A stretch of DNA of 64,000 nucleotides from Chitinophagales bacterium (GTDB lineage: Bacteria; Bacteroidota; Bacteroidia; Chitinophagales; Chitinophagaceae), in NCBI GenBank assembly GCA_021323755.1, contig JAJPKJ010000036.1:62001-126000 (forward strand), written 5' to 3'. The notes below the pieces were generated by a model, which was not told where the DNA came from, searched no databases, and saw nothing but the letters and a program-made list of their open reading frames with translations. Within the stretch, counting starts at the first letter, position 1. The number at the start of each line of letters is the position of its first letter. Both the position numbers and the translations under genes were made by a program. Positions 1 through 9,227 of the stretch are shown in pieces.

Positions 1-39
1 GAAATTAGGAGGTAATAATTCAAAATGAAGATAAGAAAA

Positions 40-918
40 TTATCTTGTTTTTTTTAGCGATGAATATACTAACCAGCTTTGCAAAAAAACCGAAATTACG
101 ATCAGAAAAAAGCCGATGTAAAAACCCTTACTGAATAGCCTATCTTCCCGGTAAATGATAAATGCGAGAAGGATTCCGTACAGTGGTTCCAGATTATAGG
201 TTAGATTTACAGTGAACGCTGATATTTTTTTTAGCGCATTCATTGATAGATTAAAGGCCAGTACGGTGCAAAGCCAGCCCAAAACCAATAACCATAATAA
301 ATCTGCGGTGGTGGGTAATATATGATCTGGGGGAGATAAGTTGAGATACTCCGGTAATAACAAAGTAAGAAACAAAAAACCTCCGCTCAACTCGTATAAT
401 ATTATCGTTTCTGAATTTATCGTTGCCAATAATTTCTTGTTCAGGATCGGAAAAAGACTTCCCAGCAAGGAAGAGATCATGCCAATGATAATGCCCTTTT
501 TATAGGAAGGGTCAAAATGAAAAATGAAGCTGATGCCGATCACGGCCAATAAGCCCAGGAATAATTCGCGTTTATTTAGCTTTGTTTTGAACAACAAAGG
601 TTCGAATAAGGCGGTAAAAAATCCAATGGCAGAAAAGCATACCAATGCGATGGATACGTTTGCATATTTAATACTTCCATAAAAACTCACCCAATGCAAA
701 GCAGCTATACAGCCAACGCCAACTATTTTGAAAAGGTTATTTAAAGAAATGGATTGAATTGATTTTTGGAACAAAGACAGTATCCATAAAGTTGCCGCAG
801 TGATCATCAACCTGTACCAAACCAATAATCCTTCATTCAATGTAATAAGCTTGCCAAGAATTCCGGTAAAACCTGCAAGCAATACGGCAATATGTAATTG
901 TATAAATGCCTTCTTCAT
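40..918 (-). CDS. EamA/DMT-superfamily permease, two-domain
   Basis: Predicted inner-membrane exporter or permease of the drug/metabolite transporter superfamily. The 292-residue protein is almost wholly hydrophobic and can be read as ten helices forming two EamA halves (about residues 5-135 and 145-285), the usual length for the family. The second half carries the typical Glu-Pro pair (NLEPLYGILLAF). The ATG start leads directly into the first helix. The substrate cannot be read from sequence; family members export amino acids, metabolites or nucleotides. It lies just downstream of the mannosyltransferase gene on the same strand, with 50 bases between them, so co-transcription is possible. 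Confidence 0.85.
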   Translation of the reverse strand: MKKAFIQLHIAVLLAGFTGILGKLITLNEGLLVWYRLMITAATLWILSLFQKSIQSISLNNLFKIVGVGCIAALHWVSFYGSIKYANVSIALVCFSAIGFFTALFEPLLFKTKLNKRELFLGLLAVIGISFIFHFDPSYKKGIIIGMISSLLGSLFPILNKKLLATINSETIILYELSGGFLFLTLLLPEYLNLSPPDHILPTTADLLWLLVLGWLCTVLAFNLSMNALKKISAFTVNLTYNLEPLYGILLAFIIYREDRLFSKGFYIGFFLIVISVFLQSWLVYSSLKKTR

Positions 919-968
919 TTAGGAAATAAGAAAAGAGAATTATAGTTGAGGGAGGTCAGCGCCTTTGA

Positions 969-1763
969 TTATTTGCTTTCAGCCATTACATTATTTGAAT
1001 ACGGCGACATGGTTACTACGTCATTATTTTTTACCCGCATGCGATAATTTTTAAATAAGCTTTGCCAGCGAAGATTTAAAACGCCAAGAATTCCTTCTCT
1101 GACAATTCCTTTGTTCATCTTTGATGAACCGAATTTCCGGTCTTCAAATATTATCGGAACTTCTTTAATGATAAAACCCAGTTTCCATGCGGCAAATTTC
1201 ATTTCTATCTGAAAGGCATAACCCACAAAATGAATTTCGTCCAGGTTTATGGTTTCCAAAACTTCTTTTTTATAGCAAACAAAACCTGCAGTAGGGTCCT
1301 GAACAGGCATCCAGGTAATCAGTCTTGTATAAATAGAACCGCCCTTTGAGAGAAAAACCCGGTCCCATGGCCAGTTTACATTACCCCCACCGGCAACATA
1401 TCTTGAGCCGACGGCTACATCTGCATTACCATTTTTACAGGCATCATATAGCCGGATAAGGTCCTTGGGATTGTGGGAGAAATCAGCATCCATTTCAAAA
1501 ATGAATTTGTAACCGCGATTGACCGCCCATTTGAATCCGAAGATATAAGCAGTTCCTAATCCCGATTTTTGAGGTCTTTCTTCAAGGAATAAAGAATCCG
1601 GATATTTTGATCGTAATTCTTCAACGATCAATGCAGTACCGTCAGGGGAACTGTCATCAATAACCAGAACATGAAAGTGCTGATTCAAGGAAAATATAGC
1701 CTCAATGATATTGGCAATATTCTCTTTTTCGTTGTAAGTCGGTATAATTACAATCTTTTCCAA
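969..1763 (-). CDS. Polyprenol monophosphomannose synthase-like glycosyltransferase (GT2)
   Basis: A 264-residue family 2 glycosyltransferase resembling Dpm1-type dolichol/polyprenol-phosphate mannosyl transferases. It opens with IVIIPTYNEKENI, the nucleotide-sugar binding start of this family, has the VIDDSSPDGT motif (about residue 35) and a metal-binding EMDADFSHNP motif (about residue 90), and ends with a hydrophilic tail without membrane helices, so it is the short soluble form. The expected reaction is transfer of a hexose, usually mannose from GDP-mannose, to undecaprenyl-type phosphate at the inner leaflet. The sugar donor is inferred from the family. Flanked by dnaQ-like exonuclease and EamA genes on the same strand. 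Confidence 0.85.
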   Translation of the reverse strand: MEKIVIIPTYNEKENIANIIEAIFSLNQHFHVLVIDDSSPDGTALIVEELRSKYPDSLFLEERPQKSGLGTAYIFGFKWAVNRGYKFIFEMDADFSHNPKDLIRLYDACKNGNADVAVGSRYVAGGGNVNWPWDRVFLSKGGSIYTRLITWMPVQDPTAGFVCYKKEVLETINLDEIHFVGYAFQIEMKFAAWKLGFIIKEVPIIFEDRKFGSSKMNKGIVREGILGVLNLRWQSLFKNYRMRVKNNDVVTMSPYSNNVMAESK

Positions 1764-1838
1764 CAGCGCTAAAAATTGATTATAAAGTTAGTATTTTTTG
1801 TAGTGCAGGAAAACCCGAACACTTATCGCATCAGCCAT

Positions 1839-2606
1839 TTATCCCTTTTTTAACAAGGTACGATTTAGAATTTCGGTAAGCTTTTGTTTGGTATGCATGG
1901 GGAAATCTCCCTTCATCATCCAATCGTAATATTGTGGTTCGTTCTTTAAGATGTCAGCAACTGCACGGCCTTTGTATTTACCAAAGTTAAATATTTCTAC
2001 GCCATTTTCAAGGGTAAATCTGCGGGCAAAATCAACAATCTGGTCTTCACCTGTGAATTTTACAATACTTTCCACATTATCCCCCAATTGCGGGTATTTG
2101 GTTACCTGTGCTTCTAATACCTCCCAAGTTGCCAGGGCATCCGCCTCGGCGCTATGAGCTTCCTCAAGGTTCTTATCGCAATAGAACTTATAGGCGGCGC
2201 TTAAAGTTCTTTGCTCCATCAAATGAAATATTTTTTGGGCATCGACCATGCTCCTTCCTTTACAGTCAAAATCCATCCCGATACGTAAGAATTCTTCGAC
2301 CAGTAAAGGGATATCGAAACGATTCGAATTATATCCCGCCATATCGCAGTTCTCAATAAATTGTTTCAATTCATTGGCAACTTGTTTAAAAGTTGGCGCG
2401 TCCCGCACCATTTCATCGGTAATGCCGTGAATGGCTGATGATGATGGGGGAATGAGCATTTCCGGATTCAGTAATTTACGCTTGACAATTTTTTTACCAT
2501 CAGGCATAATCTTCACAATGGCAATTTCTATAATCCGATCTGTGCCAGGGTTAACTCCTGTTGTTTCAAGATCAATGACTGCCAGCGGTCGTGTAAGTTT
2601 TAGCAT
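1839..2606 (-). CDS. DnaQ-family 3'-5' exonuclease
   Basis: A 255-residue DEDD exonuclease of the DnaQ (DNA polymerase III epsilon) type. Exo I is visible as AVIDLETTG near residue 9 (Asp and Glu ligands), Exo II as NSNRFDIPLL near residue 95, and Exo III as the HSAEADA stretch near residue 150, so all metal-binding acidic positions appear present. Residues after about 185 form an extra C-terminal region with a FNFGKYKG motif seen in Bacteroidota proteins of this size. It may act as a proofreading subunit or as a free DNA or RNA exonuclease; sequence alone does not decide. The ATG start is 8 residues before Exo I. Confidence 0.88.
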   Translation of the reverse strand: MLKLTRPLAVIDLETTGVNPGTDRIIEIAIVKIMPDGKKIVKRKLLNPEMLIPPSSSAIHGITDEMVRDAPTFKQVANELKQFIENCDMAGYNSNRFDIPLLVEEFLRIGMDFDCKGRSMVDAQKIFHLMEQRTLSAAYKFYCDKNLEEAHSAEADALATWEVLEAQVTKYPQLGDNVESIVKFTGEDQIVDFARRFTLENGVEIFNFGKYKGRAVADILKNEPQYYDWMMKGDFPMHTKQKLTEILNRTLLKKG

Positions 2607-2981
2607 GCAAACAGAAATATTAATTAAATTTTTGGGTACTCAAATGTTCGGCCTTTGTTGTTATTTCAACAAAGATTCTGACAAATGTAATTATATCCTC
2701 ATCATCAAAATCAAATCAAATTCTTTGGGGGCAAGTTAGCATTTTCATCATATTATTTAGCATTTCTTCTTTTCAAATACTTCAAAAACAATGTCTTAAA
2801 ATTCTATTATAAAAGGGCTCTGTTAAACTTGCATTTTTAAGATTTTTATATTTACTTTGACCTATTCCCTTATTCAATTCTCTCACTATCCTGCGAATAA
2901 TCCTTTTCAATTTTATTTTTCTCCCTGTGAATTACCTGTAAACAAAAGGAATCTTAATTTTTTAATACATACTCCACGAAA
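2607..2981. other. Gene-free gap between exonuclease and small lipoprotein
   Basis: This 375-base AT-rich divergent intergenic stretch holds no convincing reading frame. An 8-bp hairpin with arms CTTTGTTG (2653-2660) and CAACAAAG (2667-2674) is visible but has no T-run, so it is not a clear terminator. A promoter-like pair for the plus-strand lipoprotein is listed separately. The remaining 120 bases before that gene would form a long untranslated leader. Confidence 0.6.
2829..2859 (+). promoter_or_regulatory. Candidate Bacteroidota promoter for small lipoprotein
   Basis: TTG at 2829-2831 is followed after 20 bases by TTACTTTG at 2852-2859, one base from the Bacteroidota -7 consensus TAnnTTTG. 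Transcription would begin near 2866, leaving a leader of about 115 bases before the lipoprotein ATG at 2982. Inferred from consensus only. Confidence 0.4.
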
Positions 2982-3104
2982 ATGAAAAAAACATTTTTGA
3001 TCATCGGATTAATCGCTATTGCCGCCATTACTGTTACATCCTGCGCTTCTCAAAGAAGCGGTTGTAAAACAACCCAATATTATATTGGTTACGGAAGCCG
3101 CTAA
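2982..3104 (+). CDS. Small lipoprotein, 40 residues
   Basis: A 40-residue frame opening ATG AAA AAA ACA with a complete lipoprotein signal: a Lys-Lys n-region, a hydrophobic run ending in TVTSC and a lipobox Cys at residue 21. The mature peptide would have only 20 residues (CASQRSGCKT then TQYYIGYGSR), with a second Cys and Tyr/Gly-rich end. It is followed within 31 bases by a strong intrinsic terminator and preceded by a plausible promoter, so it looks like an independent gene even though it is very short. The function is unknown. Small secreted peptides of this kind are common near the Bacteroidota envelope genes but are usually unannotated. Confidence 0.7.
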   Translation: MKKTFLIIGLIAIAAITVTSCASQRSGCKTTQYYIGYGSR

Positions 3105-3134
3105 CGCCATTAATCGTTCATGCAAAAAAGCTAC

Positions 3135-3162
3135 GGTTATCATTATTTGATAACCTTTTTTA
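3135..3162 (+). terminator. Intrinsic terminator after small lipoprotein
   Basis: Perfect 8-bp stem GGTTATCA (3135-3142) / TGATAACC (3148-3155) with a 5-base loop, followed by a T-run from 3156. It lies 30 bases after the stop of the 40-residue lipoprotein and just before the end of the convergent EamA gene. Confidence 0.8.
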
Positions 3163-3174
3163 TTTGTGCGTTTT

Positions 3175-3609
3175 CTATTTCCAGATAATAACCATCATTC
3201 CAACGAATACCAATGCAACACCGATCAATACTTTTGGTGTTAAAGGTTCTTTTAAAAAAAGAAAAGATAACAATACTGTAAATAATATACTGCCTTTATC
3301 AATAATACTCACTTCAGACACTTTCCCCAATTGCAGAGCGCGATAATAAAATAGCCAGGATAAGCCTGTCGCCAATGCTGATAATATCAAAAAGAACCAA
3401 TTGCTTTTTGATAATGAATTTATATCACCAATATTTTTTTTGAAGAAAACTATGGACCAGGTCAGTATCAAAATTATTGCCGTACGAATGGCTGTCGCCA
3501 GATCCGGGTCTATATTCTTTAACCCTGCTTTTGCAAAAATTGCAGTTAGGGCCGCAAATAAAGCAGAGAGCAAAGCAAACAATAACCATGATGGCAGCGC
3601 AGGCATCAT
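3175..3609 (-). CDS. Single-domain EamA permease (five helices)
   Basis: A 144-residue membrane protein made of one EamA half, with about five hydrophobic segments and the Glu-Pro pair in the last part (FLKEPLTPKVLIG). Single-domain EamA proteins of about 140 residues are a known group and probably work as homodimers, mirroring the two-domain form found at the start of this window. The frame is open upstream to 3663, but the extra residues are polar and unlike the family; two adjacent ATG codons at 3609 and 3606 precede PALPSWLLFALL, so I place the start there. Substrate unknown. It ends on a TAG 13 bases after the T-run of the convergent lipoprotein terminator. Confidence 0.8.
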   Translation of the reverse strand: MMPALPSWLLFALLSALFAALTAIFAKAGLKNIDPDLATAIRTAIILILTWSIVFFKKNIGDINSLSKSNWFFLILSALATGLSWLFYYRALQLGKVSEVSIIDKGSILFTVLLSFLFLKEPLTPKVLIGVALVFVGMMVIIWK

Positions 3610-3686
3610 TCTGATTTTTTCGGATTGAAAAGAATAATTGCAAGATAAATGAAATTGATCCAATAAAAATAAAGAACGAAATCAAA

Positions 3687-6600
3687 TCACTTTATTTGAA
3701 GGATGCGTTTATTTCCTTTATCATCAATCACATCCACCGATGAAATATTTTCATCAATATTCAAAAATCGCGATGATTGCGATAAGAAGGAGGAGCCGTA
3801 ATATATTTCCTGTTTTCGTGATGAACCATTCTTATATTTAATGATCACCCCAACGTCTGCAGGTTGCAGCTGTTTGCAATGAATATTCTTTTTTAACTGG
3901 AAGATCTTTAACGGACCCCTGTTCTGTCCTGCCGCCAACAGACATTGATCGTTTGCGCTTTTCAATTTTACCAATGCCTTGCCATTGCCCGGAATAAAAA
4001 TTCCGCTTTGCAAAATAGATTCAGGAATAAAATTTCCTTTGCCATCACCTTTTAAGAACAATCCGTTGAATGCATCATATCTTCCCGTTGAGACCTCTGT
4101 CCCATAATCATTTCCGTTCATTACCACATCAAGATTTCCATCTCCATCAAAATCTTCAGCAACCATTCCATTAATAACCGAAAACTGAGCCTGGGCCGGC
4201 AAGGGTATTATGGAGAACTTTCCATTGCCATCATTTCTTATCAAAGATGTTTTAAAATTATTTGCCTGCAGAATTGTTGCGCCTTTTCTTTGCTCTTCAC
4301 TGAGTATATCATTCATGGTGGCAACCGCGTAAGATTTATAGTCAGGGAATTTTCTTCGCATGGTATTCATTTGCTTTAATAAGTCATCCCGCGTTTCTGC
4401 AGGAAATTCCTTTTTCTCACCATTCCTGTCGGGAAGATAAAGCGAGGTGATCATATCATATATCCCATTATTATCAAAATCTTTTCCATACACACGAACG
4501 GGATACTCTTCGCTTGCGCGATAAAAAGAATTTTGTCCGAGATTGCCAACTATATAATCTATGTCGCCATCATTATCGAAATCGCCGGCAACAATGGTAT
4601 TCCACCATCCTGTTTGGTTACTTATACCGGTCGAAGGAGTAATATTTTTAAAAACACCTTTGTCATTTTTTAAGAAGGTTACCGGCATCCATTCGCCCGC
4701 AAGTACTAAGTCGGGCCATCCATCATTATCAAAATCGGTCCAGGTGGCGTCGCAGACCATTCCGATATTAATAAGATCTTTCGCTACCTCCCTGGTTACA
4801 TCGGTGAATTTTATTTTCCCATTTTTTGAATCGTTGCGATAAATAAAACTTGAAACAGGTTGTGGATATTTCCCTGGTTCAACTCTTCCTGAAACAAACA
4901 GATCCAAATCGCCATCATGATCATAATCTGCTGCCCGAACACAAAATTTACTGCCAAAATTTTTTGGTAGTGCGGTTGAATCCAGCGTGAAATTTCCTTT
5001 GCCATCATTGATATACAATCTATCCTGGTAGGCATCACTATTTGCCGCATTTTCATAACCGCCGCTACATATATACAGATCAAGGTCTCCATCACCATCG
5101 GCATCGAATAATAAGATTCCTTCATCGTCTGCAAGTTTATTTGCTGCATCTGCGTCATTCAATAAAGCTTTTTGAATAAACCTGCCATCGGGTTGCTGCA
5201 GGAATATTTGAGCGCTATTAAAAGCAGATCCACCAGTGACGATGTCATCAAGTCCATCTCCGTTAATATCTCCTGTCGCCAGTGAAGGTCCATATTCCGA
5301 AAATTTGTGCGGCAGTAATTTTTGAACGTTGAAATCAATATAATCTCTTTCTTTTTGCTGGTAATGGATATTGACGGAATCTGTTATTTCTCTGAATAAG
5401 GTATTGGAAGCAATAATATTTTGTTTGAAAGAATAGGTAAGATTAGCGCTGGCGATATTTATTTTCAAAGCCTGATCTGCCTTTACGTTTACCAGCAATT
5501 GCATTTTGGCATTGGGCCATTTCACCAGTACGGAATCGACCATTGAAATATTCCCTAAGCCAAAATGAGCGATGTCCTGAATGGTTGAAAGGTATCCCCG
5601 GTAGGGTGTATTTTCGTAAACCTGTTGTTTGCCGTGATCGTAATGCAATTCAATAAAAGCGCCAAGTCCATTTTTATTCAAACTGTCGCCGATTAACTTA
5701 ACCTGTAAAAAATGATTATTCTCTTTATCTTTTTCCCGGGAAGTATTCCGTAAGATTATCGCTTCATCGTTAATATTATTGATCACAAGATCCATCGCGC
5801 CATCATTATCCAGATCTGCATAGGCGGCACCGTTAGAAAAAGCAGTGGTCATTAGTCCCCATTGCTGAGAAACATCAGAAAAACTAAGGTCTTTATTATT
5901 CTTAAAAGCGTATTTGTGAATTTTTACCTGCGGAATCTGATCCAACATTTCTTTTTTTGAAGTTAAGGCAATGGCTTTTGATCTGAAACTGATAAAATCA
6001 TGGTCAGTAACATCTTTTGGATATCCGTTGGTGATAATAATGTCTTTGTAGCCATCATTGTCGAAATCCACCACCAGTGGGGTCCAGCTCCAGTCGGTTT
6101 CTGCGATGCCGCTGTAAAAACTGATATCACTAAAAACAGGATCCCCAATAGAATCATTTTGATTTACTCTCGGGCCCTGGTTCAATTGTAATGTATTGCG
6201 TACATATTGATATTGATAACCGAAGCTTTCGGTGTTTTGGTAGATCAAATAATTATTCGCGTTGAGAAACATTTTTTTTCGATAGTTATCCTGGGGATCC
6301 ATATCCAGTTCAACCACATCAGGGAGTCCGTCGTTATTAATGTCTTCAATATCCTGCCCCATTCCATTTGCAGATGTGTGTTTGAAATAGGTTTTCACTT
6401 TATCTGTAAATGTGCCGTCGTGATTATTTATATACAGAATATCGTCGCCGGCAAAATCATTACTCACATAAATATCTTTCCATCCATCATGATTGATGTC
6501 GGCAATCGTAACATCGTGCCCCAGTCCTTCAATGGTAATTCCCGCTTGTTTGGAAACATCGGTAAATACCGGATGCTTTAATGAATCGTTCCAGTCATTG

Positions 6601-7277
6601 CGATACAAATGACCAGTGCTGGGAAATGATCCGTCGGTGACCCTGGGTTTGAAAATATTAGCGTTATAGCCTTTGGGGATTTCATTTACGGCAAGATACA
6701 TATCGAGGTCGCCGTCATTATCATAATCAAAAAAGGCAGCCATTGTAGAAAAAAGGGTATCATCCAATCCGTATTCCTTTGACATTTCTTTAAAATGAGG
6801 CACTCCATTTTTATCTACGCCCTGGTTGATGTATAATAAGTTTCTTCTTTGCTCCGGATTATTTTTAATTGTTGCGCAAACATAAATGTCCATCCACCCG
6901 TCATTATTAATATCTATTACTGAAACACCTCTGCACCATTTACCATCGCCGGAAACGCCGGCCTGATCGGTTATATCCTGAAATTTAAAACCGCCCTGAT
7001 TGAGATATAATTTATTTGAAACAAGGTTGCCGGTAAAATAAATGTCCTGCAATCCATCATTATTAAAATCTCCGATTCCAACGCCACCACCATTGTAAAT
7101 ATTGGTCATATCCAGTGGATTGATGGAATCATTTTCAATGATGCGGTTATTGAAATGGATGCCCGATTGATCTGATGAAATTTGTTGAAATAATGTTTTT
7201 TTGTTAGAGCAAGCTGAAAGCAGAATGACGATAATTAAAATGAACCAGAAATTATTTAATATGCTGCGAATATTCAT
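3687..7277 (-). CDS. FG-GAP/VCBS-repeat lipoprotein with ASPIC/UnbV domain
   Basis: A 1196-residue exported protein. The N-terminus has a lipoprotein signal ending LLSACSNK (Cys about residue 23). The body is filled with calcium-binding DxNxDGxxD repeats of the FG-GAP/VCBS type (for example DFNNDGLQDIY, DYDNDGDLDMY, DFDNDGWPDLV) in two blocks, about residues 55-500 and 660-1110, which should fold as beta-propellers. Between them (about 520-605) is an ASPIC/UnbV-like region with HFGLGN and VKWPNA motifs, as in CRTAC1 relatives. Such proteins often accompany SusC/SusD pairs in Bacteroidota and sit on the cell surface; their ligand is generally unknown. Here it follows susD after a terminator-like hairpin, so it may be read at a lower level than susCD. 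Confidence 0.88.
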   Translation of the reverse strand: MNIRSILNNFWFILIIVILLSACSNKKTLFQQISSDQSGIHFNNRIIENDSINPLDMTNIYNGGGVGIGDFNNDGLQDIYFTGNLVSNKLYLNQGGFKFQDITDQAGVSGDGKWCRGVSVIDINNDGWMDIYVCATIKNNPEQRRNLLYINQGVDKNGVPHFKEMSKEYGLDDTLFSTMAAFFDYDNDGDLDMYLAVNEIPKGYNANIFKPRVTDGSFPSTGHLYRNDWNDSLKHPVFTDVSKQAGITIEGLGHDVTIADINHDGWKDIYVSNDFAGDDILYINNHDGTFTDKVKTYFKHTSANGMGQDIEDINNDGLPDVVELDMDPQDNYRKKMFLNANNYLIYQNTESFGYQYQYVRNTLQLNQGPRVNQNDSIGDPVFSDISFYSGIAETDWSWTPLVVDFDNDGYKDIIITNGYPKDVTDHDFISFRSKAIALTSKKEMLDQIPQVKIHKYAFKNNKDLSFSDVSQQWGLMTTAFSNGAAYADLDNDGAMDLVINNINDEAIILRNTSREKDKENNHFLQVKLIGDSLNKNGLGAFIELHYDHGKQQVYENTPYRGYLSTIQDIAHFGLGNISMVDSVLVKWPNAKMQLLVNVKADQALKINIASANLTYSFKQNIIASNTLFREITDSVNIHYQQKERDYIDFNVQKLLPHKFSEYGPSLATGDINGDGLDDIVTGGSAFNSAQIFLQQPDGRFIQKALLNDADAANKLADDEGILLFDADGDGDLDLYICSGGYENAANSDAYQDRLYINDGKGNFTLDSTALPKNFGSKFCVRAADYDHDGDLDLFVSGRVEPGKYPQPVSSFIYRNDSKNGKIKFTDVTREVAKDLINIGMVCDATWTDFDNDGWPDLVLAGEWMPVTFLKNDKGVFKNITPSTGISNQTGWWNTIVAGDFDNDGDIDYIVGNLGQNSFYRASEEYPVRVYGKDFDNNGIYDMITSLYLPDRNGEKKEFPAETRDDLLKQMNTMRRKFPDYKSYAVATMNDILSEEQRKGATILQANNFKTSLIRNDGNGKFSIIPLPAQAQFSVINGMVAEDFDGDGNLDVVMNGNDYGTEVSTGRYDAFNGLFLKGDGKGNFIPESILQSGIFIPGNGKALVKLKSANDQCLLAAGQNRGPLKIFQLKKNIHCKQLQPADVGVIIKYKNGSSRKQEIYYGSSFLSQSSRFLNIDENISSVDVIDDKGNKRILQIK

Positions 7278-7329
7278 TTATGTAATTATTAGGGCAATGA
7301 TGATGAAGGTAAAAATAGTATTAAAAAAA

Positions 7330-7355
7330 AGAGGCAGAGTGTTAACTCTACCTCT
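7330..7355 (-). terminator. Intrinsic terminator after susD
   Basis: Stem AGAGGCAGAGT (7330-7340) / ACTCTACCTCT (7345-7355) with one internal mismatch and a 4-base loop. On the minus strand it is followed by a T-run (plus-strand A-run at 7323-7330), so it should end or attenuate transcription from susCD before the FG-GAP gene. Confidence 0.75.
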
Positions 7356-7382
7356 GTTATTTTCAGAAGACTGAAAAGAGAT

Positions 7383-9191
7383 TTATTGGTAACCTGGATT
7401 TTGTGTCAAAGCAGATTTACCACCGCCAAGACCTTCCGCATCAATCTGACTCTGCGGAATCGCAAAAATTTCATTTTTTCCTGCTGTAAAGGTTGAAGTG
7501 CCGTACTGAGTACGACCGATAGATGCTTCGTAAGTTCCATAAGCATTTAGAACAGCAGCCATACTTCCTGGCGCCGCTTTATCCCAGCGCTGCAAATCAA
7601 AGAAACGATGTCCTTCCTCAGCAAGTTCTAATCTTCTTTCCATTTGAATCGCATTCAGGGCATAGGCCTGACTGGGGAATGATGCGTACAATCCTATTTT
7701 ATAATTGTCCGCAGGTGTTGATCCTCCTTTATAAGTATAGGTAGCAGGGTCAAAAGCACCATTGGTATATACCCAATCAGTGGGGTCTGCAGCCCTGGTT
7801 CTTACCATATTAACGTAAGTCAAAGCAGTTGCCAGATCAGGACTAGACTGTCCTGCATAACATTCTGCTGCCCATAACAATACGTCTGCATAGCGAACTA
7901 CAGCATAGTTATCTGCAGTGATTTCAACAGAAGCCCAGTAGGTTCCGGTATTATCTGATAAAGAACCTTGTTGAGCTTTTGCATACACTGTTTTTTTAGG
8001 GCTGAAATGACCGTCCTGGGATACATCACGAATCCAACTATCACCAGGATGAAGTCCCCAATCCAAATATGGCACATTCTTTCTTCCGGCAGTTAAATCA
8101 ACTCTGGGATCCAAAGTTCCTGCATAAGATGTGGTATGTGCAGAATCAATATCCTGTCCATGGGTATTGTAAGAGCCATCTAATAAGGGCAATCCGTTAG
8201 CATCTGTCTTAAAAGCATTTACGAGACTTTGCGATGGGTTATTAAACCCGCAGCAAGCTCCAGGGCCGCCGCCATAAGGGAAATTCAAGGCATCGCCATA
8301 GTTTCCATTAGGAGTTCCCGTGGCTGCAGATCCATCATTGACTGACATCTGAACAGCAAAAACAGACTCAGGACCATTTTTTTGAGCCGGATTAAAATTA
8401 CTAACGAATGTTCCGAGGGCATATTTATCGCCATGAGCAGTAACTCCGTTGCTGATCAAATCATTGATCAAAGGCAATGCGGATGCATAATCCAATTTGT
8501 ACATATATACTTTTGCCAACAAAGCTTCGGCGGCATACTTATTAGCACGTCCAACCTGACCTTGGGTGGCCGGCAAATTATTCATTGCATATGTAAAGTC
8601 ATCGATGATCTTCGGAGTAATATCGTCTGTATTTGTGTATGTAAGAATATTACTGACGCTTGCAGCTTCGTCAATATAATAGACATTTTTAAACACTCTT
8701 ACAGCCTCAAAATGATAAAAGCCTCTTAGGAACCTTGCTTCAGCCGCAAACTCAGTAGTATCGGCTGCGCTTAAGCTGGGAATAGTTCTCATCAATTTAA
8801 GAACCGCATTTGACCTGTTCACACCGTCATAAATACTAGCCCACTTTCCGTCAGGGTAGCTGTTGGTTGAAGTGGCAGTCCATATTTCGAGGGCTTGTAT
8901 ATCGCCCTGATCTGATGCGGTAGAACCTTTATAGGCATCATCTGCTGCGACACCACCATATACCCAGTTATCGGAGGAAGCTGCCCAGCCTCCACCATTT
9001 CCACCCACGCCATCCAGGAGGGAATAAGCGCCGATCAGAATCCCATCCACACCGGCTTTATTGCTAAGTGCGTTTATACTAAGCGACCCTTGTGGCGGCC
9101 TAGATAAAAAGCTTTTGCCGCAAGCGTATAGAAGAATTAGCGCAGCTAAACTTCCGGCAATCAATTTCATATTTCTTTTTATTTTTTTCAT
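7383..9191 (-). CDS. RagB/SusD family nutrient-binding lipoprotein
   Basis: A 602-residue SusD-like surface lipoprotein. The signal peptide ends ILLYACGKS (Cys about residue 24). It shows the SusD pattern: helical TPR-like first half (AEARFLRGFYHFEAVRVF near residue 150), a NKYAAEALLAKVYMY helix (about 217), the VRYADVLLWAAECYA motif (about 425), and the C-terminal RRLELAEEGHRFFDLQRW motif (about 530). It would cap the SusC barrel and bind the imported nutrient outside the cell. The partner susC lies 36 bases upstream. No glycoside hydrolase or peptidase lies nearby, so the substrate class is not indicated. Confidence 0.95.
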   Translation of the reverse strand: MKKIKRNMKLIAGSLAALILLYACGKSFLSRPPQGSLSINALSNKAGVDGILIGAYSLLDGVGGNGGGWAASSDNWVYGGVAADDAYKGSTASDQGDIQALEIWTATSTNSYPDGKWASIYDGVNRSNAVLKLMRTIPSLSAADTTEFAAEARFLRGFYHFEAVRVFKNVYYIDEAASVSNILTYTNTDDITPKIIDDFTYAMNNLPATQGQVGRANKYAAEALLAKVYMYKLDYASALPLINDLISNGVTAHGDKYALGTFVSNFNPAQKNGPESVFAVQMSVNDGSAATGTPNGNYGDALNFPYGGGPGACCGFNNPSQSLVNAFKTDANGLPLLDGSYNTHGQDIDSAHTTSYAGTLDPRVDLTAGRKNVPYLDWGLHPGDSWIRDVSQDGHFSPKKTVYAKAQQGSLSDNTGTYWASVEITADNYAVVRYADVLLWAAECYAGQSSPDLATALTYVNMVRTRAADPTDWVYTNGAFDPATYTYKGGSTPADNYKIGLYASFPSQAYALNAIQMERRLELAEEGHRFFDLQRWDKAAPGSMAAVLNAYGTYEASIGRTQYGTSTFTAGKNEIFAIPQSQIDAEGLGGGKSALTQNPGYQ

Positions 9192-9227
9192 ATAAAATAA
9201 TTATTGTAGCGTTTTCAAATTTTTTGT

